Below are positions 30,847-41,809 of a stretch of 43,338 nt of DNA, one piece after another (position 1 is the first letter of the stretch; every line of letters starts with the position of its first letter). The notes beneath the pieces were generated by a model. That model worked only from the letters and a program-made list of their open reading frames with translations, searched no databases and had not been told where the DNA came from. This stretch comes from Hofstenia miamia (taxonomy: Eukaryota; Xenacoelomorpha; Acoela; Hofsteniidae). The stretch lies in NCBI GenBank assembly GCA_900660155.1, contig CABFPE010000044.1, forward strand, positions 254,101 to 297,438, given 5' to 3'. Both the position numbers and the translations under genes were made by a program.

Positions 30847-32412
30847 TTGAAACAAGCATATATTACTCCGGTTTTCAAAAAGAAAGATGCAACTTTAGCT
30901 ATTAATTATAGGCCGATCTCAATTACTTCGCCAATAAGTAAAATTTTCGAACGTCTCTTACATAATCAAATTAGTGACCATCTTTCAAAACACCAATTAA
31001 TGTCAAAAACACAATTTGGTTTCCGCAAGAATTTTTCAACTGATGATGCTCTTTTGTATGCTACCGAAAATTGGCGATCATCTCTTGACTCTGACAAATT
31101 TGTTGCAGTGGCCTGCCTTGATCTTTCAAAAGCTTTTGACTCTATTAATCATGATATCTTATATAAGAAATTAGAAAAGATAAGATTTTCTGAAAGTAGC
31201 GTTAAATTAATATCAAGTTATCTAACTAATAGAATTCAGTGCGTCAAATTAAATAATACTTTCTCTAATTGGCTNNNNNNNNNNNNNNNNNNNNNNNNNN
31301 NNNNNNNNNNNNNNNNNNNNNNNNNNNNNNNNNNNNNNNNNNNNNNNNNNNNNNNNNNNNNNNNNNNNNNNNNNNNNNNNNNNNNNNNNNNNNNNNNNNN
31401 NNNNNNNNNNNNNNNNNNNNNNNNNNNNNNNNNNTCTATAAAAAACGGAGTACCGCAAGGTACCATTCTTGGACCGCTACTTTTTAACATATATGTAAAC
31501 GACATGCAGCAACATACGAATTGTCAATTGATTCAATACGCCGATGATACATGCATTTTTAGTGGAAATACATCCTTAAATCAAGCAATAAATGATGTAG
31601 AACAAAATTGTGAAAAATTGAGTAAATATTTCAACATGCACAAATTAAACAACAACAGTGAAAAAACTGAATTTTGCATCTTGAATCCTCAGGGGAAAAG
31701 TGTATTCCTACCCAATTCTTCACTTACTTTTAATAACGCCTCAATCTCCCCTAAAGAATCCTTCAAATATCTTGGTATAACTATTGACTCAAAATTAACA
31801 TACAAGCAGCAAGTAAAAGAAATTTTAAAACGCATGGCAATGAGTATTAAAACATTATCACACGTAGCTGAACATTTACCCTCTGCCATTATGATTCAAT
31901 TATTTCATGCTCTAGTAATGAGTCATCTTAATTATGCAAATACACTTTTTTCAAGCTTAAATGAATCATTAGTAAAAAAACTTACAATACAATTAAAATG
32001 GGCATTGAATGTTTGTCAGAAAAACTGCTCCAAAACAAGAAATTACATTTTGTCATCTTTGCTGTTTCCAAATCAACTCTTTATTTTTAATATTTTGATA
32101 AAGTTTTTTAAAATAACAAATCAATTACCTCCTTATAATTCAATATCATTTCCAAACTTTTTTCATAAGCGCAATATAAGAACTAATCATTATACTAGCA
32201 TTAAATTTCGTAAAAAAATCAAGCAACAGTCTTTTATTAATGTTGCAATTCGCAATTGGAATCGATTACCAAGTGAAATTAAAATGATTAAGAGTGCAAT
32301 TACGTTTAAAAGAAAATTAAAAGCATTTATGTTGAAGGAAAAATTCATTTTGGGTAAATCATGGTTAGGATTCAAATTTTACAATAAAGATTATACAATA
32401 ACACGCAATTAA
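30847..32412 (+). CDS. LINE ORF2 C-terminal two thirds: reverse transcriptase
   Basis: The frame starts KQAYITPVFKKKDATLAINY with RPISITSPISKIFERLL, then QFGFRKNFSTDDALL, LDLSKAFDSINHDIL (catalytic Asp), GVPQGTILGPLLFNIYVNDM, YADDTCIF (catalytic Asp pair), FKYLGITIDSKLTYKQQV, LSHLNYANTLFSS-like thumb sequence and AIRNWNRLPSEIK at the C-terminus. The endonuclease is missing (5' truncation; the open frame extends above the nominal start with no ATG). The N run falls between SNW and IKNGVPQG, where relatives have only a few residues. Confidence 0.85.
   Translation: MKQAYITPVFKKKDATLAINYRPISITSPISKIFERLLHNQISDHLSKHQLMSKTQFGFRKNFSTDDALLYATENWRSSLDSDKFVAVACLDLSKAFDSINHDILYKKLEKIRFSESSVKLISSYLTNRIQCVKLNNTFSNWXXXXXXXXXXXXXXXXXXXXXXXXXXXXXXXXXXXXXXXXXXXXXXXXXXXXXXSIKNGVPQGTILGPLLFNIYVNDMQQHTNCQLIQYADDTCIFSGNTSLNQAINDVEQNCEKLSKYFNMHKLNNNSEKTEFCILNPQGKSVFLPNSSLTFNNASISPKESFKYLGITIDSKLTYKQQVKEILKRMAMSIKTLSHVAEHLPSAIMIQLFHALVMSHLNYANTLFSSLNESLVKKLTIQLKWALNVCQKNCSKTRNYILSSLLFPNQLFIFNILIKFFKITNQLPPYNSISFPNFFHKRNIRTNHYTSIKFRKKIKQQSFINVAIRNWNRLPSEIKMIKSAITFKRKLKAFMLKEKFILGKSWLGFKFYNKDYTITRN
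31275..31434. other. assembly gap (160 N)
   Basis: The gap lies between FSNW and SIKNGVPQG of the reverse transcriptase. Family spacing leaves almost no room for missing protein here, so the gap length is doubtful. Confidence 0.8.
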
Positions 32413-32493
32413 TTTCCATAGCCTGAACAGAACAGATTTTGTAGTTCTATTTTTTTTTTGTAAATATAGTTATTTGTTATCATTCTTGACGCT

Positions 32494-32566
32494 ATTCAGA
32501 TAATAACCAGTTTTGTAATTGAAAATATTATCTGAATAAAGAATATCTTATCTTATCTTATCTTAT
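32494..32566 (+). repeat. LINE 3' stem-loop and (TTATC)n tail
   Basis: ATTCAGATAATA (32494-32505) pairs perfectly with TATTATCTGAAT (32526-32537) across a 20-nt loop. Directly after come AATAAAG and about four TCTTA units. In several LINE lineages a 3' stem-loop followed by short tandem repeats is what the RT recognises. Confidence 0.8.
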
Positions 32567-32869
32567 TTAGTTTGCCATCTTTCTGTTGTAAAAATTTGGA
32601 TGAGATTGATTCATGATTTATGTACTTCTGTGGTAGGTGAAACGTTTGTGGCATATTTATCGGGGAGTGAATGTTTTATGCTTTTACACTTGAAGTATTA
32701 TCACTTAAACAATCAAAAAATCCTTCTTAATATTAGAAATTTAATTGGACATTTGAACTTAGATTGATTTGATATTTCAAATTCATGAATTACAATTCCA
32801 AATTTGTAACTGAATTTAATAGTAAGATTTTTCTTTAAAGGACTTTTTTATAATAAAGCATATAAAATA

Positions 32870-33545
32870 CATCAGGGTTCCCCTTCGCGGAAGTTTGTTG
32901 CATTGAAAAAGTTCAACCTGTCCAATTTCCTAACTCCGACCTCCGCTTAATATCACTAACTCACATTGTATTCAAAATCGCAGGTTTTCTGCTTGAAAAG
33001 GAACTGACTGATAAAATTCGCTTTAATCTATACCCAGAACAATCTGGTGTCATTCCAAGTCGTTTAACATCTATAGCTTTGCTTGACAATATAAATCAAT
33101 GGCAAATTTCCAGCCACCTGTCTAGAGTCTGTGTGTAACGTATTCTTCTTGTGGTTTCCGTAAGGTACAAAATTAAGAGAGGGTGGCTATTCATTCTTTT
33201 TATAGACACACTATTAACAAATTGGCCAAATCGTACCAAATATGTAGATTCTACGACTGCCTTTGAAATTTCTAATCGCAATGTGCGTCTATTGCTATTC
33301 TAACAGTACAAAACGTATATGACTGGTCTAACCTCTATAAACAATGAAACTCAACAGCGCTAAGACGAAGGAACTAACTGTATGCCCATTAGGAAATGTT
33401 CTTCTTTCGTCAGAAATTATCCTTAATGAAGAAATTATTAAACGTGTTCACTCAAACAAATTACTTGGAGTCATTATTCAAAGTAACCTAAATTGGATGG
33501 AAAATACGAATTATGTTGTAGCAAAAGGAGCTAAGCGATTACATT
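32870..33545 (+). mobile_element. LINE RT fragments
   Basis: LTHIVFKIAGFLLEKELTDK, then LYPEQSGVIPSRLTSIALLD (32950-33100), then NRTKYVDSTTAFEISNRN (33225-33285), then MKLNSAKTKELTVCP and KLLGVIIQSNLNW (33344-33500). The YVDD box reads YVDS, losing one catalytic Asp. Pieces are in different frames with the central palm deleted. The motif wording (KYVDDTT, MKLN-x-x-KTKEL, KLLGV) is that of the LINE at 34100-36200, so both probably belong to one family. Confidence 0.65.
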
Positions 33546-33739
33546 AATTATACCTCATCCGTATGTATTGAAAATAAATCAAATTCCAACAAAGGCAGTG
33601 ATGTAGTGGAGAGAGAACACCGTTCCCACACATAGATGTAGTGGGGAACACTTTCTCCCCAGGGCTGGATGGATCCCCTCCACCAGCAATTATTGTGTAA
33701 AAGATTTGGACTCCATGAAATGTCAATGCTTTTCGAGAT

Positions 33740-33965
33740 TACAAGGATCATATAGGAGGGCAACTACCTCTTGATTTCAAGCCACTTATTACCTGTACCA
33801 AACTCATTGCAAGCAGCAATGCTGATTGTGAAAGAAGATTCAGCTCAATAAATTAAATTGTGCCAACATACAAAACCCGACTACTCGCAAATACTGTTTC
33901 ATCACTGATGTTAATTAACATGAATGGACCACCATTGCGCTTGTAGAAGAAATGACCCGCAAACC
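33740..33965 (+). mobile_element. hAT-type transposase C-terminal (dimerisation) fragment
   Basis: Plus strand: ASSNADCERRFSSIN, a stop, then YKTRLLANTVSSLMLINMNG. SSNADCERxFSxMNxIKxxxRxxL...LMxI is the hAT-family dimerisation region, also found in domesticated zinc-finger proteins. Only this C-terminal part is present, between two LINE pieces. Confidence 0.6.
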
Positions 33966-34099
33966 AGAGCTCACAAAGATACAAAGAAAATGAAGATAGC
34001 ACCTCATTGCTATGGAGCTATATTTAGAACCCTGCAACATCAAATCAAGCCATCTTTAAGGAAGTTTGTCCCCTGCCAAACATAGGAGGATGTCTCCAC

Positions 34100-36200
34100 C
34101 AATCAATAAAAAGACGGTCAACACAAGATAAACCACAATCAAATTCTTACATATTGCATCGAAGTATTTTTGATTCAAACAAATTACAATTTGTAAAATT
34201 TTTATCATCAGTAAACTAGATGGAATTCTTTAGGAAGTACTTGAACTTTGTTAGTCAATGGGATGCGTTTTCTTCTTATATTTCACATCAAATTGAAATG
34301 TGTTTCCCCACTGAAAAAATCAAAGTTTTTTCTAATGACAAGCCATGGATAAGTCCAAAAATTAAGAAACTCATAATGAAAAGGGGAGCAGCATTACATT
34401 CTGGAAATTTAGTTAAATTTAAAAAATTGCGCAATTACTTTAACAGAATTTTGAAGGCTTCAAGAGAAAGATACTACGAGCATCATGTCAAGGAACTCAA
34501 CAAGTTAACCCTTCACAATGATGGTCATGTATTAAGAAAATGAGGGGTATATCTGTTCGATCAAGGCAACTAACTACTGGAGGCTCACTTAATCAAATGT
34601 AGCCAAATGCTTTTGCTAATGAAATTAATTTAAAGCTAACAGAATCTGTTTGTCATTTACAACAAATTTCTCCACCAATAAGAAGTGATCAATTGTGAAA
34701 TAATATGTGATGAAATGATGATTTTTCATATGTTAAAGAAATTACCTGTTCGAAAAGCTTTTGGTCCAGATCATAATTCTAATGCATTGCCCAATTGGAT
34801 TCTGCAAAGTTTTAATTTTGAACGAACAAAGCAATTTGCATTTTGATAGAATCTTCTTTGTGTGATTCTTCAGCAGAACCATTTGTTACTGCAGATTTAA
34901 TTCCCCTTGAAAAGGTTAAACCTGTTATTACACCATTGACGGATATACGTCCAATATCCTTAACTCACTCAGTATCTAAATTAATTGAACAGATTATTAT
35001 TGACAAAGTACTAAAGCCTAAAATTTTAGCATTTTTAGATCCCAGACAATTTGTAAGAACACCTGATCGATCGTTCTACAATTCATGCTTTAATTGAAGT
35101 TGTACACCATTGGCTGCCTCTGCTCGAAACAAAGAACTCTTACCTAAGAATATTCTTTTTTGACTTTAAAAAAGCGCTTGACTTAGTTAGTTATCCGATA
35201 ATTATATCTCTCCCGCATGAGATCGGAGTTACACCAACGATTGTTCAGTGGACATCATCTTTTTTATATAAGCGCAGACAAAGAGTGCATCTACCTGACA
35301 GTACAGTCTCGGATTGGAAAAGAGTGAATGCATGCAGGTATTCCACAAGGCCCAAAAATTGGTCCATGGATATGCAAATTATTCATTAATAAATTACTAA
35401 TGGATTATGAATTTCACACCAAATTTGTTGATGACACTACTACTTGGCACCGTTTAAGTAGAGCAGAATCCTTAATTTCAGAATATAATTTTTATTTTAA
35501 TATTTGCATTTGTTTATATATTTATATTTCAATAAATGTATATTTCAATATTTCGTTTTTGCATTAGCATAATTTGGAGGGATGGGGAACACACAGCCTA
35601 TGAAAAGGGGCGTTCCTCCACTTAAAATTTTAGGACTACAGCACTGAACAAAGAACATCTTTTCTATTTGCATATCACTAATAAGAACAATTCTTGAATA
35701 CTGTTGTCCAGTTTGGAACCATGATATAAGCTTAAATCAGAGTTGTAATAAAATTGAACGTATAAAAGAAAGAGATTTCAGCATCATTCTACCTAATTTA
35801 ACGTATAAGGAGGCCTGTTCAACTCTTAATTTCCTCACGTTAAATGATCGTAAGTAAACATGGAGCAAACTCCTCAATGATGATGAACTTTTACAACTCT
35901 ATATGTTATCCTTAGAGAGAACTACCGAATATATCTTTGCGCAATTCTAGAAAGTATTTGTCACACTTCGATATTGAAGAAATTTTTCGCTTTTGTAGAG
36001 GCCTCTCAGTCATATGATACAACTTATATTTAAACATTGCACCATCTTGTTTTTCATGTTGATTTTTTATACTTATTTTCTTATTCATGTACAGTTTATT
36101 TGTATATATTGTTTGTGTAATAATGTGTATGTACATTGTTTTTTCAGTATATGTGCCATTCTTCTACCTTAAGGTCGTAAGGTAAATACATATATTCCCT
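34100..36200 (+). mobile_element. degenerate LINE with RT and 3' hairpin
   Basis: Linker 34220-34543 with DKPWISPKIKKLIMKRGAAL and RERYYEHHVKEL; then KKLPVRKAFGPDHNSNALPN; ITPLTDIRPISLTHSVSKLI; FFFDFKKALDLVSYPIIISL; AGIPQGPKIGPW; KFVDDTTTWHRLS (catalytic DD kept); then SLIRTILEYCCPVWNHDISL and IERIKERDFSIILPNLTYKE (35660-35815). Many stops and frameshifts. The 3' end has a TACCTTA-6-TAAGGTA hairpin (about 36167-36186). Confidence 0.7.
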
Positions 36201-38565
36201 TTCTCACAACATATAATATGTATTAAATACTAAATATGAAAATTGAAACCTACATAAACTTTCCCACGTCAAATTTTTTTATTCTGTTTACTTGCCTGTT
36301 TTGGGGAGTTTTCAAATTGTAGTAGATAGATTTTCTCAAAATAACCCTTGAAGATAGCTCTTGTTTAACCAACACCTCACTAAGTGTTCAGACTGATTTC
36401 AATCGCGGTCTGGATACAATAAAATAATATGTATGTACGACATCAGTTGATGTATCTCTATGGAAATGTTATTTGGAGTTATATTTTTGGCGCTGCAGCA
36501 GTCAGAGCTGTAAATGGAACGGGGTCATCCGGCCCACCCTGTGTTCTCATTCCTGGTCCGGTCCATTCGAAGCCAAAATTCGGCCAGTAAACATAATCGT
36601 GTGTTTTAATCAAATTTTTGGATATGAAATAAGTGTATGAAGATGTATAGGCTCTTAAAAATCACTCTCGCTACTACAGATGGACTTCATTTCTTGATGT
36701 TTTGAAAATTCCTACTTATTACAAATAGGTAAAAATTTCTAAGAAGTAGATTGGAAATAGTTACTTATTAACGAGCCAAATGTAAAAAACAATCAAACCA
36801 AAAAATAAACAAAGTATGATTATTAAAATACATTACAAAAATAAACATATCTAAAAAACTTGTAAATACCGCTATCAAATCTTGTAAATATTGCTTTTGG
36901 CAAATACTTCTATACGTAGTTACCTTTAAAATATATTCATGAAGCACATATATTTCAAACCATCTATAGTTAATAAATGCCATGTTCAAAACATTAAAAT
37001 AGCTCAAAAAAAATTCCAGATCAGATATTCAATTCATTTAATATTATGGGAAATTCAAATTACATACATTTGCTTGGCTCATATCCCACTCGACCCTTAA
37101 AATTTTGGCCCATTTGCAAGTCTATCAGCAGCTAACTAGAAAATAGGTACATCTAACAAAACATTTTAGCAATAAACAAATAAATTCCAATGAAAGATTT
37201 CTTAATTTGTACCACTTTTAAGATGTTCCAATTCTTAAAAATAAGTTTTTGTCTTCTATCTTTCAAAAAGTTAATTAGCCATACTATCATATTCGAAGAA
37301 AGAGGAGTTTGTTTTAATTAATCCCATAAAGCTAGTATGTATTGATAGTGTTTACATTTATTGTGCACAAAAATATAGTTTTATCTTTTAATAACTGATA
37401 TCAGTTTAAAAATGTCTTAAGATTTTTCGTGATATAAAGCTGCAACCTCCTGTTTCTATAAAGTTTCATAATTTTCACAAACATGTATTTTTATACTTTT
37501 ATAATATAAAATGACTAAAATGTCGAGGTCATAAACTTTACAATCCTCATTACTCTATTAATAGAAATTAACCTCGCTTTGGCCCACGCTAATATTATTA
37601 TTTTTAAATATTTCTTCTTTTACTTTGCTTTGTTTTGTCTTTCTTTCCTTGACGCTTTCAGAATTGCTATCAGTATTTTTTATTGTTCAATCAATTTCTG
37701 AATATAGATTTTTTTTCCTTTTTTTAAGAACCTAATCAAATAAATTTATATTGAGTGAAATTTGCTATGTCTTAGCATTTATTATTGAATGAATAACATT
37801 GCGAGAAGTAGCAATTTATGAAATTAAATATCATTGATGACTCATTTATATCATTGCTGTAAATGTGTTACCCATTCTCAAATACACGGAACATTTTTGA
37901 TAAAATGCGAGGCAATGCACTTATAATATTCAATTAAGTACCTTCAGCAAATAAGAATGTTGGAAAATTTAATTGAGATACTGTGAAACAATCAAGAAAG
38001 AGCGTTCAATTCCACAAATGGTTTCTAAAGAGTTTGGAATTCTCTAATTTATTACATCCTCCAATACAAAGAGGAAATTGACTCAAAGTGAGATTATTGA
38101 GTGAACTAACTTCACGCAACCTTGAGAATTTCTCTGAATGCAAGATTGAACATTTGTTATGATTCAGTCTTAAGAAAGTAGCTTTTCAAAATTTATTCCC
38201 ACTTATAAGCTAGTAAGAGCAAGAAAAATTTGTGATGAGAGTTACAAACAGAGAAACTTAAGTTAAGAGCTAAACCTAATCAAGATCAGTCCCAGCCCAA
38301 TTTTCTTATAAAAACCATTTCTAGCCTAAATAATTTGTAATACAATAAAATTCTGAGTAATTATAAAGCCCCGGAATATACATGTAGGTGTTGCTAAGTT
38401 AATCAAAATATGAAGTGATATGCGATATTTTGAATTTATATTTATAAAGAAGAATTAAAAGAATTGAAAGTGCGATAAGCAGAGTTCATTTATTATTGTT
38501 TGTGGTGTGTTTGAGACATTTCGAAGATGATATAGATACTTAACTCCAGAAGCCATTTTTTAAAT
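36200..38565. other. AT-rich stretch, no gene seen
   Basis: Nothing family-like on either strand. A short GC-richer patch near 36490-36590 (GGGGTCATCCGGCCCACC and GGTCCGGTCC) stands out but has no open frame or repeat partner that I can see. Confidence 0.5.
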
Positions 38566-38569
38566 TTTA

Positions 38570-39460
38570 GTCATTAAGAATAGTTCGAAATTTAAATCAT
38601 TGTCAATTTCAACACCTAAATAGTTAATAGATGCGCTTTGCTTATTGGTACCTGATTTACGTTAAGTTCTATGTTCTGTATTATAAAAGAATATTATGAA
38701 TTGTGTTTTTCAATATTTACTTTCAGTTGATTATTTGAGAAATATTTTGTTAGCTTTTCGATGTCATTTTGAAAATTTTTAGTTGCATTAAAGACATTTA
38801 TATCAGTACATATACGACAGGTATCATCTGCAAATTGATAAACTTTACAGTTTTTTACCATTTGAGTTATGTTATTAACGTAGATTGCAAACAGAATGGG
38901 ACTGAGAACTGTGCCATGTGGAACGCCTCGGACAGTAACAATATATTTTGATTTTTTACCATTAAGTATAACTCGTTGTTGTCTATTTTTAAGGAATTTC
39001 AATATTAAATTAATAGAGATTTGTTATCAAAATTATAATAAATTAGTTTGTCTCTCAATATGTCAATATTCATTGAGTTAAAAGCTTTACTAAATCAAGA
39101 AGTGCTACACAACTACATTTATTAGAAGCAAAATTAGATTTTATTTGTTCTGATATTGATAAAATTGCATCTTGAGTGCTATAAACATTACGAAAACTAA
39201 ATTGTTTTTCGAGAGAATATTTTCATTTTTCATATACGCGTTTATTGGATTTAGTAATTTATCGAAAATTTTATTAAAGGGATGGCTAATACAAATGGGT
39301 CTATATTTCTTGCATTTAGAAGGTCACCTTTTTAAATAGAGGATTTATATCTGATTTTTTAAAATTTCCGGAAATTCGTTGTCAATAATACATTGGTTAA
39401 ATGCGAATAGCAGATATTCACTAATAATGATTCCAATTATAATGCTTAATGCGTATTTTA
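38570..39460 (-). mobile_element. LINE reverse transcriptase fragment, minus strand
   Basis: Minus strand from about 39330: HPFNKIFDKLL, NVYSTQDAILSISEQIKSNF, CVALLDLVKLLTQ (catalytic-Asp block LDLSKAFD decayed), then the open frame 38694-39002 with MKFLKNRQQRVILNGKKSKY, RGVPHGTVLSPILFAIYVNN and YQFADDTCRI (catalytic DD kept). Q of GVPQG is His here. Confidence 0.7.
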
Positions 39461-40096
39461 AGTCCATATTGCTATAATGTCATAAGAAATCATTAGGTGA
39501 TGGGATGCGGGTATTTTAAGGAGAAAACTGAAGATTACACTGCGTTCACTTTGGTGGAATAATTATTCAAGCTTAATTTGCAACTCTGTGTGTAAAAAAT
39601 GCTTCCGAGATTCTACCTCGTTAATTTTAGAGACACTCAACAATTTTTACGGAATAAAAGACGTGGTTAAAGATTTTCTGGAGTCACACTGCAAGATTTA
39701 TGAATTTGTATTTGTTGAAAATATTGATTTTTGTGGGTTACATTCAAGATTAATATGAATTTCATTCTTGAAGCCCACTATCAGAGAGCATTTAACAAAA
39801 CGCTGTCGTTTTTAAATGTGATTTTTGACACGATTGTTACAGTGGTATATTCGCATTATTTGTTAAGTAAATTTTTAGATACGATGCCGTAACAATAAAA
39901 AAATTCTTTTTCTTCTATCGCGATCGCAATTTGAAGGCCAATGAAATTACTTTTTTTTACGTTGGCTAGCATTGCGCTGTAATGCCACGATCATCCGATT
40001 GGTGCCTGAACGACCTCGACCTATATAACCCAATCCGAAATTAAGGATGTAAAAATGTGTCAAGGAATGGTTTTGACTGTTTTGGGAATTCCGAAA
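39461..40096. other. no gene seen
   Basis: AT-rich. A short GC-richer patch at 39960-40035 contains CTATATAAC and could be promoter-like, but no reading frame follows it. Confidence 0.4.
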
Positions 40097-40310
40097 CTAA
40101 TTTTTAATTGCATGCTACTAATATTTCAGGAATTGTTTCGAATTTTCAGCACGATTTGATTTTAAATTCCTAAACGATTTCTAAAATATTAGTAACATGC
40201 AATTAAAAATTAGATTTGATTTTAAATTCCTTGTGTATTGACCAATGCAACCTAAACTTAGGTTGCCTTGGTATTGACAGAGGTGGGTCAACCAAGGTGT
40301 TTCACCTTGG
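40097..40310. repeat. inverted repeat, direct repeat and two strong hairpins
   Basis: CTAATTTTTAATTGCATG... (40097-40126) is matched by a near-perfect reverse complement at 40184-40213. A 19-bp block GATTTGATTTTAAATTCCT occurs at 40153 and, exactly 60 bp on, at 40213. Then come two hairpins: CAACCTAAACTTAGGTTG (40248-40265) and CCAAGGTG-TTT-CACCTTGG (40292-40310). It may be a non-autonomous transposon or a structured RNA; nothing decides. Confidence 0.55.
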
Positions 40311-41400
40311 GTCCAAAGATTTTTCGAAGCGTTAACTGTTTGGTAATTATTACAGTAAATTTAGAAATAGCTACCAACTATCAGCTTGCAAGTTTGTAAT
40401 GAGAAACCAATATATGCAGGAATGAAACTGATTTTGTCATTAAGTATTTAGCAGAACATCATTGTCTTTCAGTTCTCGGATTGCGATATTGCAAAAATTG
40501 ATAAAATACATACTGTAAATGTCTCTTTAAAATATCTCGCAACCACAAATTCCTAAGTAACAACATACAACAAACATCTTATTAACTATTTTGTAATAAG
40601 GATTAAAAAGTTCGCTAATATAATTAAGCTATCCTATCTTCACAGTGATGTTGTAAACAGTAGTTTGCAACTACGATATTGACATGCGTGTTAGATATCT
40701 TGAAATTAACGTTTGTTGACAATATTTTAAATTATTATATCGATACTGCGCATAATTATTTATTAATATTGCGATTATTTATTGATTTAACAATTTCGGT
40801 GTGATATTTATCGTTGTAATTCGAACTTATATAAATTCCAGGAAAAATGATTTTTGCTTTTATCTCTAAATATTCGCATCTTTAAAGCCTTGAATTCATA
40901 AATATTTTGTTTTGATGAATAAATGATAATTGACGCTCAAATATGATACATGATGCATCACTTAGCTCAATTACCAAACCTCTAGATTTTCAACAATTGC
41001 TACCAGGACTGGACACAAGGTGAAGGTCAAGAAGCGTGACCGGCCCCTTTCTAAAATTAGAAAACTTCATTAAAATGCAATAACAAATTGCATATAGAAA
41101 TTCTTTAGTACTCAATATCAATATCCAACTATACAGTTTGCATTTTATTTTACATTGACCTTTCAAAAATATTTCTGTATACGTTTCTGATTGTAGAATT
41201 GAAATTATCTATAAATTTTATATGCGAAGTGTTCTAAACATAATTAACTATAAATCAATTAAATTATGCAGCTCCTCATTCTTTGTCATTGAGAAGATCG
41301 CCTTCTGGAATTCCAAATTACTTTTGTTAGCGCCACGAACACAATGTCAGACACTCATTCGAAATAGCCGAATTAAAATTATCACTAGAAGTTTTATCAA
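40311..41400. other. no gene seen
   Basis: AT-rich with no recognisable frame on either strand. Confidence 0.5.
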
Positions 41401-41439
41401 ATGAGAGAGAATATACAGTATACGATTTGTTAATTCAGT

Positions 41440-41581
41440 GCACGTGTTTATTTTGACTCATGCTCGCACTCTATTGTCGCATGAGTGCGTCATATGTGTC
41501 CTTTTTGACTCATTCTCTCAATATTGTAACACCTTTTTGGCTACAAGCATACTGTCAAATTTCATATTTGGAGTGTGACAC
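41440..41581 (+). promoter_or_regulatory. possible promoter of the 41582 gene
   Basis: Two TTTTGACTCAT/TTTTTGACTCATT sites (near 41453 and 41504) match the AP-1/bZIP consensus TGACTCA. CATGCTCGCACTC and GCATGAGTGCG between them can pair as a stem. Their place within 130 bp of a start codon suggests, but does not prove, control of that gene. Confidence 0.3.
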
Positions 41582-41809
41582 ATGACTAGCAGTCCTCGCA
41601 TAAAGTTTGCTTGTCACATATGGTTACAAGACAAAGAAAATAAATCAGAAGAAGGCTGTTCAACGTCAAGCGACAATTCTGTTGAAGTTTCCAACGAACA
41701 TTCAGGTAAATTCTATTAAACTTCCGAAATGTGTCTTTCATTTCTCATTTTAATAATTTTAGAATTTTTAAAGCAAATTTCAATTGAATATGCAGACGAT
41801 TCTTATTAA
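41582..41809 (+). CDS. candidate two-exon gene for a 56-aa peptide, unknown
   Basis: Exon 1, 41582-41705, begins MTSSPRIKFACHIWLQDKEN and ends NSVEVSNEHS plus one base. CAG|GTAAAT is a good donor. A 57-nt intron ends TAATTTTAG (41762). Exon 2, 41763-41809, reads FLKQISIEYADDSY and stop; the phase-1 junction makes a Glu. The result is a 56-residue, Ser- and acid-rich peptide with no signal peptide, membrane segment or known domain visible. Codon content and splice sites look better than chance for this AT-rich tract. It may be the start of a longer gene if exon 2 is spliced differently. Confidence 0.4.

Larger units (their letters stand above)
30790..32566 (+). mobile_element. LINE with long intact RT frame and structured 3' end
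   Basis: 5'-truncated element: the RT-encoding frame 30847-32412, a short 3' UTR, a 12-bp perfect stem-loop (32494-32505 with 32526-32537), AATAAAG, and a TTATC microsatellite to 32566. Apart from the N gap the reading frame has no stops, so this copy is young compared with its neighbours. Confidence 0.85.
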
